From Azoarcus indigens (GTDB lineage Bacteria; Pseudomonadota; Gammaproteobacteria; Burkholderiales; Rhodocyclaceae), in assembly GCF_004361735.1 (NCBI RefSeq), contig NZ_SNVV01000010.1, positions 1 through 64,000 of the forward strand: a stretch of DNA of 64,000 nt, given 5' to 3'. Shown here one piece after another: positions 8,965 to 17,821 of the stretch. A program made the translations under genes and the position numbers. How positions within the stretch are numbered: position 1 is the stretch's first letter; each line of letters starts with the position of its first letter. The notes beneath the pieces are model-generated. The model did no database searches and was not told where the DNA came from. It saw only the letters and a list, made by a program, of their open reading frames with translations.

Positions 8965-9357
8965 ATGGCAAGTGCAGTATCCGGTGGTGTGCGGGTCTTG
9001 CTCCGCATCGAAGGCTTGTGCATGTTTGCGGCCAGCTTGCTGGCCTATGGGAAGTTCGGTGATGGCTGGGGCAGCTTCGCGCTGTTCTTCTTGGCGCCGG
9101 ATCTGTCATTCCTGGCTTATCTGGCCGGGGCGAGAGTCGGGGCCGTGGCGTACAACCTGGCGCATTCCTTGGTCGGTCCCCTGGCGTTGTTGGCGGTGGG
9201 CGTCCTTGCGCCGGTGCCCGCGGCGCTCACCGCCGGCATCATCTGGCTGGCCCACATCGGCCTTGACCGTGCGCTGGGCTATGGGCTCAAGTATTCAGCC
9301 GGGTTCGGGTTCACCCACTTGGGGCGCATCGGACGGGTGCGGGCTGAGGCCGGATGA
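8965..9357 (+). CDS. Small membrane protein, DUF4260 family
   Basis: This 130-residue protein has about four hydrophobic segments. The segments FFLAPDLSFLAYLAG and YNLAHSLVGPLALL, followed by WLAHIGLDRALGYGLKY, are characteristic of the DUF4260 family, whose function is unknown. ATG 8965 is preceded by AGGAGCG; a GTG 15 bases upstream is in frame but lies within that ribosome site. The gene stands alone, flanked by about 200 bases without features on each side (8728-8964 and 9358-9545). Confidence 0.8.
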   Translation: MASAVSGGVRVLLRIEGLCMFAASLLAYGKFGDGWGSFALFFLAPDLSFLAYLAGARVGAVAYNLAHSLVGPLALLAVGVLAPVPAALTAGIIWLAHIGLDRALGYGLKYSAGFGFTHLGRIGRVRAEAG

Positions 9358-9545
9358 CGCGTGGCATTCCGTTCTGCTAGCCCGGTTGTCGAACAGACCC
9401 CTGCCTTTGCGTTGGGCTTTGCCGCCCCAGGGCCCATCGGCGCGCATTCCAGTGCCGTTTGCGAAGCGGTACTCGCCCTTGAGCGAGGCGCCGCCGGCAG
9501 GAGTGACTCATGCGCAGACGGAATACCGGGAGCGGCGCCGGGCGC

Positions 9546-9908
9546 TTACTCTTCGACTTCCGGGTTCTCGCCGACGGTGAAGCGCTCCAGCAGGGTTTCC
9601 AGGGCCTTGGCGGTAGCGGGTTTGTCCAGGTTCACCAGGCGCAGGCCGGTGATCTGCAGGTCGGGCTGGGCGTCCGGGCCGCTCCACTGGGCGAGGGCTT
9701 CGAACACCACCGAGCGGGTCTTGCCGTTGGCATCCGGGTAATCGACCCGCAGCTTGTGCACCGGGCCGGCGGGCAGCGGCTTTTCCCCGTAGAGCAGGAA
9801 ACCGCCGGGCGAGATGTCGCCAATGCGGCCGAGCAAGGCGTCGCTGTCGGCAGCGTGCACCCGGAAGTTGAGGGAGATGGCGCGGCGGCGGTAGAGGCGT
9901 CTGTCCAT
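9546..9908 (-). CDS. PilZ-domain protein
   Basis: This 120-residue single-domain PilZ protein should bind cyclic di-GMP. The N-terminal arginine-rich motif (RRLYRRR) and the later segment with DISPGGF fit the two conserved PilZ signatures RxxxR and (D/N)xSxxG. It could transmit signals from the c-di-GMP enzymes at 32.7-39.7 kb, though any specific link is inference. ATG 9908 has a modest GAGAG ribosome site. A much stronger site belongs to a 14-codon ORF just upstream in another frame. Confidence 0.88.
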   Translation of the reverse strand: MDRRLYRRRAISLNFRVHAADSDALLGRIGDISPGGFLLYGEKPLPAGPVHKLRVDYPDANGKTRSVVFEALAQWSGPDAQPDLQITGLRLVNLDKPATAKALETLLERFTVGENPEVEE

Positions 9909-9918
9909 GGTGGCGCTC

Positions 9919-9963
9919 TCAGTGGGCCGCTTGCTGCTGCGGCTGGGTGGCGGCTTGGTCCAT
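9919..9963 (-). CDS. Possible 14-residue leader ORF before the PilZ gene
   Basis: This short ORF encodes MDQAATQPQQQAAH and has a very strong ribosome site (GAGGAGGAGACCG before ATG). It ends 10 bases before the PilZ start and is in a different frame. It could be a translated leader, or the true N-terminus of an ancestral PilZ protein separated by a frameshift. Confidence 0.35.
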   Translation of the reverse strand: MDQAATQPQQQAAH

Positions 9964-10032
9964 CGGTCTCCTCCTCAAGGCGTCAGTTCTTGTTGGCGGG
10001 CCCGGTGATGGCTGCGCCGTGGCCGGTCTTGC

Positions 10033-10671
10033 TCAGTTCACCGGGGCCGCGTCGCCGACGGCGAGGCGGGCCGGCGCCCAGCTCCAGTGCTTTTCCCAGG
10101 CGGTGCGGACCAGGTTGGGATACTCCGGCTTGCCCAGGCTGCCGTTGTAGCGGCCCAGGGCGCGGAAGAGGTCTCCCTTTTCGATGTCCAGGTAGTGGCG
10201 CAGGATGGTGCAGCCGTAGCGCAGGTTGGTGCGCAGGTGGAAGAGGTTGTCGTTCGGCCGGCCGAGCACGTCCAGCCAGAAGGGCATTACCTGCATGAAG
10301 CCGCGCGCACCGGCGCTGGAGATGGCGTATTTGCGGAAGTTGCTTTCGACCTGGATCAGGCCCAGCACCAGCTGCGGGTCCAGCCCGGCGCGGGTGGCTT
10401 CGTAATGCACGCTGACCAGCAACTCGCTGCGGTAGGCGGCATCCGGGATGCGTTTCTCCAGCCGGCGCGACATCTCCGCCAGCCAGCGGGCGCGCTCGCC
10501 GGCGTCCGGAATCGGCAGCGTCGGCGCTGCCGAATCGCTCACCGCCGCATGCAGCGCCGCCTGCACGCTGGCCGCCAGCGGCTCGTACTGCTGCGCGCCC
10601 GCCAGAGCGAAGCCGCTGGTGGCAGAGAGCAGCGCGAAGACGAGCGGGCGCAGGAGGCGGAGGGCGTGCAT
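10033..10671 (-). CDS. Lytic transglycosylase, SLT family
   Basis: This 212-residue periplasmic enzyme should cleave peptidoglycan glycan strands. A signal peptide (residues 1 to about 25, ending GFALAGA) is followed by a transglycosylase domain with the catalytic glutamate in LIQVESNFRKYAISS, then GARGFMQVMPFW and an NLRYGCTILRHYL motif, as in MltC/Slt-type domains. The ATG at 10671 begins the signal peptide; a longer frame would overlap proS. It lies 23 bases downstream of proS on the same strand and is probably co-transcribed. Confidence 0.9.
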   Translation of the reverse strand: MHALRLLRPLVFALLSATSGFALAGAQQYEPLAASVQAALHAAVSDSAAPTLPIPDAGERARWLAEMSRRLEKRIPDAAYRSELLVSVHYEATRAGLDPQLVLGLIQVESNFRKYAISSAGARGFMQVMPFWLDVLGRPNDNLFHLRTNLRYGCTILRHYLDIEKGDLFRALGRYNGSLGKPEYPNLVRTAWEKHWSWAPARLAVGDAAPVN

Positions 10672-10694
10672 GCCGACGTTATAGTCGAGGCGGA

Positions 10695-12440
10695 TCAGCC
10701 GCGGCAACGGGCAATGACGTGGGCGGCGATGTCGGCCGGCGCCAGCTTGCTGGCCTCGGTGTCACGCCGGCCCTGGTATTCCACCACGCCGTCCTTGAGG
10801 CCACGGTCGCCAATGGTGACGCGGTGGGGGACGCCAATGAGCTCCCAGTCGGCGAACATCACGCCGGGGCGCTCGTCGCGGTCGTCGAGGATGACGTCGA
10901 TGCCGGCGGCCAGCAGCGCTTCGTAGAGCTTCTCCGCCTCCGCGCGCACCGCTTCGGACTTGCTCCAGCCCACCGGGCAGAGCACGACTTCGAAGGGGGC
11001 AATGGCGTTCGGCCAGATGATGCCGCGCTCGTCGTTGTTCTGTTCGATGGCGGCGCCGACGATGCGGGTGACGCCGATGCCGTAGCAGCCCATCTCGAAG
11101 TGGCGCGGCTTGCCATCCTCGGCGAGGAAGGTGGCATTCATTGCCTTGGAGTACTTGGTGCCGAGGTAGAACACATGGCCGACCTCGATCCCGCGCTGGA
11201 TGGCGAGCACGCCCTTGCCGTCCGGCGAGGGGTCGCCTTCGACCACGTTGCGGAGGTCGGCGACCAGTTCCGGCTCCGGCAGGTCGCGGCCCCAGTTCAC
11301 GCCGGTGTAGTGGAAGTCCGCCTCGTTGGCGCCGCAGACGAAGTTGCCCATGTCGGCAACGGTGCGGTCGGCGACGATGCGCACCGGCTTCTTCAGGCCG
11401 ATGGGGCCGAGGTAGCCGGGCTTGCAGCCGAAGTGTTCCAGGATCTCGGCTTCGGTGGCGAAGCGGAAGCCGGCCTTCAGGCCTTCCACCTTGCCCGCCT
11501 TCACTTCGTTCAGCTCGTGGTCGCCGCGCACCAGCAGCAGCCAGACGGTGGTCTTGACCACGCGGCCAGCCTCGTCCGTTTCCTCGGTGGCCAGCACCAG
11601 GGACTTCACCGTCTGCGCCAGCGGCAGGCCGAGCAGTCCGGCCACGTCCTCGCAGCGTTCCTTGCCCGGCGTTGGCGCCTTCTCCAGCGCGGCGGTGGGG
11701 GATACGCGGCCCGGCAGCAGCGATACCGCTTCGGCCAGCTCGATGTTGGCGGCGTAGTCGGAGGTGGGACAGTAGACCAGCGCGTCTTCGCCGGTGTCGG
11801 CGATCACCTGGAACTCGTGCGAGCGGTCGCCGCCGATGGCGCCGGTGTCGGCCGCCACCGCGCGGTAGGTGAGGCCCAGGCGCTCGAAGATGCGGCCGTA
11901 GGCGGCGTACATGCGGTCGTAGCTCACGCCGGCGGCGGCTTCGTCGCGGTCGAAGGAATAGCCGTCCTTCATCACGAACTCGCGGCCGCGCATGACGCCG
12001 AAGCGGGGGCGGCGTTCGTCGCGGAACTTGGTCTGGATCTGGTAGAAGTTCTTCGGCAGCTGGCGGTAGCTCTTCAGCTCCTGGCGGGCGATGTCGGTCA
12101 CCACTTCCTCGGAGGTGGGCTGCAGCGCGAAGTCGCGTTCATGGCGGTCCTTCAAGCGAAGCAGTTCGGGGCCCATCTTGTCCCAGCGGCCGGTCTCCTG
12201 CCACAGCTCGGCGGGCTGCACCAGCGGCATCACCAACTCGATGGCGCCGGCGCGGTTCAGCTCTTCGCGGATGATGGCTTCCACCTTGCGGATGCTGCGC
12301 AGGCCCATCGGCATGTAGTTGTAGATGCCGGCGGCGACCTTGCGGATCATCCCGGCGCGCAGCATCAGCTTCTGGCTGATCACTTCGGCGTCGGAGGGGG
12401 CTTCCTTCAGGGTGGAAATATGGAACTGGCTCGCGCGCAT
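10695..12440 (-). CDS. proS: Prolyl-tRNA synthetase
   Basis: This 581-residue class II synthetase charges tRNA-Pro. The N-terminus ([19 protein letters not shown]) is nearly invariant in bacterial ProS. Motif 2 ([18 protein letters not shown]) and motif 3 ([13 protein letters not shown]) are both present. The central insertion domain of about 180 residues edits mischarged alanine, and a C-terminal anticodon-binding domain follows ([19 protein letters not shown]). Length is normal for the long bacterial form. It is divergent from rppH. Confidence 0.98.
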   Translation of the reverse strand: MRASQFHISTLKEAPSDAEVISQKLMLRAGMIRKVAAGIYNYMPMGLRSIRKVEAIIREELNRAGAIELVMPLVQPAELWQETGRWDKMGPELLRLKDRHERDFALQPTSEEVVTDIARQELKSYRQLPKNFYQIQTKFRDERRPRFGVMRGREFVMKDGYSFDRDEAAAGVSYDRMYAAYGRIFERLGLTYRAVAADTGAIGGDRSHEFQVIADTGEDALVYCPTSDYAANIELAEAVSLLPGRVSPTAALEKAPTPGKERCEDVAGLLGLPLAQTVKSLVLATEETDEAGRVVKTTVWLLLVRGDHELNEVKAGKVEGLKAGFRFATEAEILEHFGCKPGYLGPIGLKKPVRIVADRTVADMGNFVCGANEADFHYTGVNWGRDLPEPELVADLRNVVEGDPSPDGKGVLAIQRGIEVGHVFYLGTKYSKAMNATFLAEDGKPRHFEMGCYGIGVTRIVGAAIEQNNDERGIIWPNAIAPFEVVLCPVGWSKSEAVRAEAEKLYEALLAAGIDVILDDRDERPGVMFADWELIGVPHRVTIGDRGLKDGVVEYQGRRDTEASKLAPADIAAHVIARCRG

Positions 12441-12603
12441 GCTGGGTCGGAATTCTTGGTAGGTGGAATCGGCGGATTCTAGCGCATGGCAGGCGTGCCG
12501 GCGCCTTCCGGACGATGCTCAAAACCGCCCCGGGCGCAAGCTTTCCAACCCCGGGCAAGTGTGGAAGAATCGAGACAGTCCATCAAATTCAGAAGGTTCC
12601 ATC

Positions 12604-13167
12604 ATGCTCGATCGTGAAGGCTATCGCCCGAACGTCGGCATCCTCCTGGTCAATACGCGCAACGAGGTTTTCTGGGGCAAACGCATCCGCGAACATTCCT
12701 GGCAGTTCCCGCAAGGCGGCATCAAGCACGGCGAAACGCCGGAGCAGGCGATGTACCGGGAGCTTCACGAGGAAGTGGGTCTGCGCCCCGAGCACGTGAA
12801 AATCCTCGGCCGTACCCGGGGCTGGTTGCGTTACGACGTCCCCAAGCACTGGATCAAGCGCGAATGGCGTAATACCTACCGCGGCCAGAAGCAGATCTGG
12901 TTCCTGCTGCGGCTGGTGGGGCGGGATTCGGATGTGTGCCTGCGGGCCAGTTCGCATCCGGAATTCGACGCCTGGCGCTGGAGCGACTACTGGGTGCCGC
13001 TGGATGCGGTGATCGAGTTCAAGCGCCAGGTTTATCAGCAGGCGTTGACCGAGCTCTCGCGCATCCTGTTCCGCTCGCGGCCCTGCGAGTTGCCTGAGAG
13101 CTACCAGCAACTGGCGGCGACCCAGCCGCCGGTGCAACTGCAGGCGGCGATCACGCAGCGTCCCTGA
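12604..13167 (+). CDS. rppH: RNA pyrophosphohydrolase, Nudix
   Basis: This 187-residue protein removes 5'-pyrophosphate from transcripts and so starts RNase E-dependent decay. The N-terminal [13 protein letters not shown] and [12 protein letters not shown], and the Nudix box from [20 protein letters not shown] to EVGL, are typical of RppH. ATG 12604 is chosen because [12 protein letters not shown] is the conserved start; a longer frame reads into the proS promoter region. The C-terminal 25 residues are a low-complexity Gln/Pro tail. Confidence 0.97.
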   Translation: MLDREGYRPNVGILLVNTRNEVFWGKRIREHSWQFPQGGIKHGETPEQAMYRELHEEVGLRPEHVKILGRTRGWLRYDVPKHWIKREWRNTYRGQKQIWFLLRLVGRDSDVCLRASSHPEFDAWRWSDYWVPLDAVIEFKRQVYQQALTELSRILFRSRPCELPESYQQLAATQPPVQLQAAITQRP

Positions 13168-13187
13168 TCTCCGCTTTGCGTATGAAC

Positions 13188-13222
13188 GAATCCCCCGGTC
13201 GGCGCTGCCAACCGGGGGATTC
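13188..13222. terminator. Hairpin downstream of rppH
   Basis: A perfect 12-bp stem (GAATCCCCCGGT / ACCGGGGGATTC) with an 11-base loop starts 21 bases after the rppH stop. There is no clean T-run, so intrinsic termination may be partial. Confidence 0.5.
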
Positions 13223-13426
13223 TGCTTTCGCAGCGTCCCTCGTGCCGTCTTTTCCCCCGGCGGCACCTCGAAGCTTCCCATTGCAAGCAGTGCCCAGCGA
13301 ACTCCCCTGAGGTCTGCTGGTCCTTGCGCGTATGCCGGGGCGTTCCCGGTTGTTCGGTGCGTCCCCGGCAGGGCTGCCCGGTAAAAGGCCGGGCGAGGTG
13401 TTGTTGTGCCGTGCGGGAGGTGTGCC

Positions 13427-14023
13427 ATGTTGAGGGAACGTTTCGAACCCATGCGCAGGGTCGAGCTTACGGGAATGAGTTGCAGCATCGCCGACGTGAT
13501 CGAGGAGGGTCGCGTCCATCTGGATTCCCCGGCAATCGAGGTCATGACGGACCTCAAGCGAATTCCCGCTGCAAGCCTGGCCGCCGCGGAGTCACATGAG
13601 GAGGCGCTGCGGGTGATGCAGATGCGGGGCGTGAGGCTGCTACTGGTGGTGGATGGGAGTGACATGGTCGTCGGAGTGGTGACCGCTGCGGATCTGCTTG
13701 GCGAGCGTCCGCTGCGCGCTGCGCGGGAACAGGGCTTGCGTCGCGGGGAGGTGATGGTGGCGCGTGTGATGACGCCGCTGTCGGCTATGGATGCGGTGCG
13801 CTACGAGGATGTGCTGCGCGCGGAGGTGGGGGACGTCATCGCAACGCTTGGACGCTCCGGGCGTCAGCATGCCTTGGTAATAGAGATCATGCTGGAGGGC
13901 AGGGTAAGCGTCCGCGGAATCTTCTCGCGAACGCAGATCGCTCGCCAATTGCGCGTGGCCTTGCCCGAAGGGACGGAAATCGCTCGTAACTTCGCGGAGA
14001 TCGAAGCTGCCATCGCTGCCTAG
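13427..14023 (+). CDS. CBS-domain protein
   Basis: This 198-residue soluble protein contains two CBS repeats: the first about residues 45-95 (VMQMRGVRLLLVVDG, VVGVVTAADLLGE), the second about 105-175 (VARVMTPL, ALVIE, GIFSRTQIARQL). CBS pairs usually bind adenine nucleotides and regulate something, but no partner domain is present here. ATG 13427 follows GGGAGGTGTGCC. It lies upstream of the CNP1-like and coq7 genes with a 101-base gap that contains a possible separate promoter. Confidence 0.85.
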   Translation: MLRERFEPMRRVELTGMSCSIADVIEEGRVHLDSPAIEVMTDLKRIPAASLAAAESHEEALRVMQMRGVRLLLVVDGSDMVVGVVTAADLLGERPLRAAREQGLRRGEVMVARVMTPLSAMDAVRYEDVLRAEVGDVIATLGRSGRQHALVIEIMLEGRVSVRGIFSRTQIARQLRVALPEGTEIARNFAEIEAAIAA

Positions 14024-14124
14024 CTCTTGGCCCTTAGCGGCAGGATGTGGCGCGAGCGCTTACAATGCGGCTGGAAGCCCGGCACTGCCGGGCTGCTTCG
14101 GCTTCATTGTGGAGAGCAACAGGT

Positions 14125-14691
14125 TTGAATCGTTTGCCGAATTTGCTGCGCTGCCTGGGAGCAGCGGTCGTGGTGGGAGCGGTATCACAGGCTCTCGCCG
14201 TAGGCCCGCTGGATGACCGGCGGGAGAATACTCTGAACGTGGATCCCGAGGACGAAATCTGGAAGGAGCAGGGCTACGAGATGCCGGGGGCGCCGGATCC
14301 GGCGAACTATGTCGGCTTCTTCGTAAATGCAACCGCGACCAGCCAGTTCTTCGTCGACCGCAGCCATTTGAGCGTCGGGGAGGACGGGATCGTCCGCTAC
14401 GTGTTGGTGGTGCGTTCTCCCTCCGGTGCGGAAAGCGTCACCTTCGAGGGCATCCGTTGCGATACCCGCGAACGGCGCCTCTATGCAAGCTGGCATGCCC
14501 AGGGCGGTTGGGCCCCGCTGAAGAACAGCAGTTGGCAGCTAATGGGGCAGAGCGCCTATAACCGGCCCCGCGCGGCTCTGGCGGAAGATTACTTCTGCGA
14601 TGGGAATGCGCCGCCGCGCGACAAGAAAGCCGCCTTGCTCCGCCTCGAAGGAGGCGCGGAATACACCGATCCGAGGAAGAGGATGCCATGA
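14125..14691 (+). CDS. CNP1-like family exported protein
   Basis: This 188-residue protein has an N-terminal signal peptide (hydrophobic [19 protein letters not shown]). Its body matches the CNP1-like family, with segments such as [20 protein letters not shown] and [17 protein letters not shown], and a C-terminal FCDG. Function is unknown; the family is common in betaproteobacteria. The TTG at 14125 is preferred as start because GGAGAG lies eight bases before it and it begins directly at a signal peptide. The stop overlaps the coq7 start (ATGA), so the two are coupled. Confidence 0.82.
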   Translation: MNRLPNLLRCLGAAVVVGAVSQALAVGPLDDRRENTLNVDPEDEIWKEQGYEMPGAPDPANYVGFFVNATATSQFFVDRSHLSVGEDGIVRYVLVVRSPSGAESVTFEGIRCDTRERRLYASWHAQGGWAPLKNSSWQLMGQSAYNRPRAALAEDYFCDGNAPPRDKKAALLRLEGGAEYTDPRKRMP

Positions 14692-15308
14692 TCGACAACG
14701 CTATCCTGCAGTTCGACAGGGCGCTGAGGACTGTCTTCGCGCCGGCTCGCTCGCTCAGGCCGGTCCCGGGTGACGACATGCCGGACGCCGTCATGGACGA
14801 CACGCAGCGCAAGCATGTGGCCGGGCTGATGCGGATAAATCATTGCGGTGAGATCTGCGCTCAAGCCCTCTACCAGGGCCAGGCGATCATGTCGGAGGAT
14901 CCAGCCACTCGCGAGGCATTGGAGCAGGCGTCCCGCGAGGAGACGGAACATTTGGCCTGGACGGAGCAGCGTCTGGGTGAATTGGGGAGCCGCAAGAGTC
15001 TGCTGAATCCCCTCTGGTACGGAGGTGCGTTGGCGATCGGCTTGCTGGCGGGGCGCTTCGGGGATCGCTGGAACCTGGGCTTCCTGGCAGAGACCGAGCG
15101 TCAGGTCGAGGCCCACTTGAAGGGGCACCTGGACAAATTGCCGGAGGAGGATCGCAAATCCCGGGCTATCCTTGATCAGATGAAAGTGGACGAAGCCGGT
15201 CACGCCGACACCGCCGTCCATCTTGGCGCCCATGAACTGCCTGCGCCGGTGAAGGTGGCTATGAAGGTGGCATCAAAAGTGATGACGCGCACGGCTTACT
15301 ATCTGTAA
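14688..15308 (+). CDS. coq7: Demethoxyubiquinone hydroxylase, Coq7/Cat5 family
   Basis: This 206-residue diiron enzyme hydroxylates the demethoxyubiquinone ring in ubiquinone synthesis. Carboxylate-bridged diiron motifs are visible: an early [15 protein letters not shown], then [16 protein letters not shown] (ExxH), and a C-terminal [10 protein letters not shown] (ExxH). Length is normal for bacterial Coq7. The ATGA overlap with the CNP1-like gene indicates one operon. Confidence 0.93.
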   Translation: MIDNAILQFDRALRTVFAPARSLRPVPGDDMPDAVMDDTQRKHVAGLMRINHCGEICAQALYQGQAIMSEDPATREALEQASREETEHLAWTEQRLGELGSRKSLLNPLWYGGALAIGLLAGRFGDRWNLGFLAETERQVEAHLKGHLDKLPEEDRKSRAILDQMKVDEAGHADTAVHLGAHELPAPVKVAMKVASKVMTRTAYYL

Positions 15309-15347
15309 GCGGCATGACGTCCTTCCCTGGAAGGGCGTCATCCTCAA

Positions 15348-15767
15348 TCAGGCTGCCTCGATGATCTTCCATTCATGGATTATTTCGGCGGTCTTGCCCA
15401 GCATGATGGAAGCTGAGCAGTACTTCTCCGCGGAGAGGTGGATTGCACGCTCCACCGCTTCGGGTTTCAGGTTACGGCCGATCACCGTGTAGAGAAAGCG
15501 GATTCGGGTGAATACCTTGGGGTCGGTTTCCGCACGCTCGGCTTCCAGTTTCACCTGGCAGCCGGTCACATCTTGCCGCCCCCGTTTCAGGATGAGGACA
15601 ACGTCGTAGGCGGTGCATCCGCCCGCTCCCGCAAGCATGAGTTCCATTGGACGAGGGGCGAGGTCGCGGCCCCCTCCCTCCGGGGCGCCGTCCATCGTCA
15701 CCAGATGGCCGCTTCCGGTCTCCGCCATGAAGCTCATGCCGTCAACCCATTTGATGGTGCATTCCAT
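15348..15767 (-). CDS. OsmC-family protein (YhfA-like)
   Basis: This 139-residue OsmC-fold protein has both signature cysteines: one in GAGGCTAYDVV (about residue 51) and one in AEKYCSAS (about residue 117). These form the redox pair used against organic hydroperoxides in OsmC/Ohr proteins. The sequence resembles the YhfA branch more than Ohr. It is convergent with coq7. Confidence 0.88.
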   Translation of the reverse strand: MECTIKWVDGMSFMAETGSGHLVTMDGAPEGGGRDLAPRPMELMLAGAGGCTAYDVVLILKRGRQDVTGCQVKLEAERAETDPKVFTRIRFLYTVIGRNLKPEAVERAIHLSAEKYCSASIMLGKTAEIIHEWKIIEAA

Positions 15768-15981
15768 TTCTTGACTCCCTCAGGGGCTGCTGTGTTTCCG
15801 CCTGCGCAATGGCGGCGGATTCTACCGGAGGTTGGCGCTGGTCAGGGGCGCGCGGGCGTCTCATGCAGTGCAAGTTGCCATGAGGAAAAAATGACTTTGG
15901 TATCTCTCTGTGCGAGGTGCTGAGGCCATGGTGCCGGGCAGTTTCTGTAGATGCGAGCAGGGGTTTGGGGAAATAAGAGAG

Positions 15982-16010
15982 GTTTATGCTGAGATCAAAA
16001 CTTTTATAGT
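15982..16010 (+). promoter_or_regulatory. Candidate promoter of the small RNA
   Basis: TATAGT at 16005-16010 is a good -10 element, with a weak TTTATG at 15983-15988 and a 16-base spacer. The AT-rich stretch contrasts with the surrounding GC-rich DNA. Transcription would start near 16017. Confidence 0.4.
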
Positions 16011-16016
16011 GCAATG

Positions 16017-16187
16017 CACAAAAATCGCTTGCGCCATGTTTGGCCTTTCCGGATAATTCGCTTCAGTCGGATCCAAAGCGCAGCAATCAGAGCAAAAGTA
16101 ATGCGGCGCTGATCCAAAGGTGTCTCCTCCACCCTCCTCCTTTGGTGTGGATTTAACGCAGTCCCAAGAGGGCTGCGTTTTTTTTTC
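16017..16187 (+). ncRNA. Candidate trans-acting small RNA with anti-Shine-Dalgarno loop
   Basis: No protein-coding ORF explains this stretch, but it can form three consecutive hairpins. GGATC (16069-16073) can pair with GATCC (16111-16115), extended by GCGC/GCGC. CCAAAGG (16114-16120) pairs with CCTTTGG (16139-16145), exposing an 18-base C-rich loop with two CTCC motifs complementary to Shine-Dalgarno sequences. The first and second hairpins share bases, so they may be alternatives. A strong intrinsic terminator closes the transcript. Exact ends are inferred from the promoter and terminator. Confidence 0.5.
16155..16186 (+). terminator. Intrinsic terminator of the small RNA
   Basis: AACGCAG (16155-16161) pairs with CTGCGTT (16173-16179), with CCC/GGG inside the loop also able to pair. 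A run of nine T (16178-16186) follows. This is the clearest rho-independent signal in the region, and no plus-strand protein gene precedes it. Confidence 0.8.
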
Positions 16188-16216
16188 TGCGCCCCGATGC
16201 GTGTTCAATTAGTAAA

Positions 16217-16246
16217 TTGACACAGCGGGCGGTTTCGCTTTAGGAT
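16217..16246 (+). promoter_or_regulatory. Promoter of rplM-rpsI
   Basis: A perfect -35 TTGACA at 16217-16222 is followed after 18 bases by TAGGAT at 16241-16246. The rplM start lies about 50 bases further on. Confidence 0.55.
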
Positions 16247-16303
16247 TGCGAGCTTTCCGTTTGGTGGCCGGCTCGCCAGGCCTGACAAAGATCGAGGATT
16301 CGA

Positions 16304-16732
16304 ATGAAAACGTTTTCTGCCAAGCCGCACGAGGTTCAGCGCGACTGGTTCGTTGTCGACGGCACGGACAAGGTGCTTGGCCGTCTGGCCGCCGAGGTTG
16401 CTCGCCGCCTGCGTGGCAAGCATAAAGCCATCTACACGCCGCACGTGGATACCGGTGACTACATCATCGTTGTCAACGTCGAAAAGCTGCGTGTGACCGG
16501 CAACAAGGCGCTGGACAAGAAGTACTACCGTCACTCCGGCTATCCGGGCGGGATCTACGAGACCAACTTCACCAAGCTGCAGCAACGCTTCCCGGAGCGC
16601 GTGCTGGAGAAAGCGGTGAAGGGCATGCTGCCGAAGGGTCCGCTGGGCTATGCCATGCTGAAGAAGCTGAAGTGCTATGCGGGGCCCGCTCATCCGCACA
16701 CCGCTCAGCAGCCCCAAGTTCTCGAGATCTGA
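16304..16732 (+). CDS. rplM: 50S ribosomal protein L13
   Basis: This 142-residue protein begins [19 protein letters not shown] and contains [18 protein letters not shown] and [17 protein letters not shown], all typical of bacterial L13. It is the first gene of the conserved rplM-rpsI operon, with rpsI starting 14 bases after its stop. Confidence 0.98.
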   Translation: MKTFSAKPHEVQRDWFVVDGTDKVLGRLAAEVARRLRGKHKAIYTPHVDTGDYIIVVNVEKLRVTGNKALDKKYYRHSGYPGGIYETNFTKLQQRFPERVLEKAVKGMLPKGPLGYAMLKKLKCYAGPAHPHTAQQPQVLEI

Positions 16733-16746
16733 CAGGAGCCTAGATA

Positions 16747-17139
16747 ATGGCTGTGACTTACAACTACGGAACCGGTCGCCGCAAGACCGCGGTCGCCCGT
16801 GTGTTCATCAAGCCGGGCTCCGGCAACATCGTCGTCAACGGCAAGCCGGTCGACGAGTTCTTCTCCCGCGAAACAGGCCGCATGATCGTACGTCAGCCGC
16901 TGGTTCTGACCGGCAACGAAGGCCGTTTCGACATCATGGTGAATGTCACTGGCGGTGGTGAATCCGGCCAAGCTGGCGCTGTGCGCCACGGCATCACCCG
17001 CGCGCTGATCGATTACAGCGCCGAGCTCAAGGGCGAACTGCGCACCGCCGGTTTCGTGACTCGCGATGCGCGTGAAGTCGAGCGTAAGAAGGTTGGTCTG
17101 CGCAAGGCGCGCCGCCGGAAGCAGTTCTCCAAGCGCTGA
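16747..17139 (+). CDS. rpsI: 30S ribosomal protein S9
   Basis: This 130-residue protein contains [19 protein letters not shown] near the start and ends [11 protein letters not shown], the conserved S9 tail that reaches the ribosomal P site. It is co-transcribed with rplM and followed by an intrinsic terminator. Confidence 0.98.
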   Translation: MAVTYNYGTGRRKTAVARVFIKPGSGNIVVNGKPVDEFFSRETGRMIVRQPLVLTGNEGRFDIMVNVTGGGESGQAGAVRHGITRALIDYSAELKGELRTAGFVTRDAREVERKKVGLRKARRRKQFSKR

Positions 17140-17158
17140 TACGCGCGGGTGCTGTATC

Positions 17159-17183
17159 AAAAGCCGCCTCTGGGCGGCTTTTT
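17159..17183 (+). terminator. Terminator of rplM-rpsI
   Basis: AAAAGCCGCC and GGCGGCTTTTT flank a TCTG loop, 20 bases after the rpsI stop: a classic rho-independent terminator. Confidence 0.9.
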
Positions 17184-17399
17184 GCATTCCAAGCCAGGTG
17201 CATACGTAGGTGGTGGTTTGGTCCGCGCCCTGGTCGTTGGTCTTGCGTTATGCCGGGTGTGCCCACATATTGGTCAGAGGTTTTTGCGTAATTCGTGCCG
17301 TTAGCCTCTGAGGAACTTTGGTGGTTGTTGTAGGATCCGATTTTGACGACTGAGGGCGGGAAAGCGCATCATCCGCTTCAGCCCCGACAAGGAGAGAAT

Positions 17400-17750
17400 A
17401 TGAGCGAAGTGATCGATACCCCCGAAATCCTGGTCTTCACCGACAGTGCTGCCAACAAGGTGCGCGAGCTGATCGACGAGGAAGGCAACCCCGAGTTGAA
17501 GCTGCGTGTATTCGTGACTGGCGGTGGTTGCTCCGGCTTCCAGTACGGCTTCACCTTCGATGAAGAAGTGAACGAAGACGACACCACCTTCGAGAAGAAT
17601 GGCGTGATGCTGCTGATCGATCCGATGAGCTACCAGTATCTGGTTGGCGCTGAAATCGATTACAGCGAAGGCTTGGAGGGGTCGCAGTTCGTGATTCGCA
17701 ATCCGAACGCCACCAGTACCTGCGGTTGCGGTTCTTCCTTCTCGGCCTGA
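17400..17750 (+). CDS. erpA: Iron-sulfur cluster insertion protein ErpA
   Basis: This 116-residue A-type carrier delivers iron-sulfur clusters to apoproteins. The three ligand cysteines are in [11 protein letters not shown] and the C-terminal [13 protein letters not shown] 17400 is preceded by GGAGAGA and starts the conserved protein; the upstream in-frame start at 17343 adds non-conserved residues. It stands between the ribosomal operon and a convergent peptidase gene. Confidence 0.95.
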   Translation: MSEVIDTPEILVFTDSAANKVRELIDEEGNPELKLRVFVTGGGCSGFQYGFTFDEEVNEDDTTFEKNGVMLLIDPMSYQYLVGAEIDYSEGLEGSQFVIRNPNATSTCGCGSSFSA

Positions 17751-17770
17751 TCGGCGATCGGCAGCAAATA

Positions 17771-17800
17771 GCAAACGGGGCGCCCAGGCGCCCCGTTTGC
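17771..17800. terminator. Bidirectional terminator between erpA and M23 peptidase
   Basis: A perfect 14-bp inverted repeat (GCAAACGGGGCGCC / GGCGCCCCGTTTGC) separated by two bases lies between convergent genes. Short T/A runs on both sides suit termination in both directions. Confidence 0.75.
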
Positions 17801-17821
17801 TTTGGGAGGCCGAGAAAAGAC

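Noticed and set aside
16017-16187. 6S RNA or tRNA identity for the non-coding stretch
   Set aside because: The sequence does not show the long rod with central bubble of 6S RNA, nor a tRNA cloverleaf or CCA-end arm.
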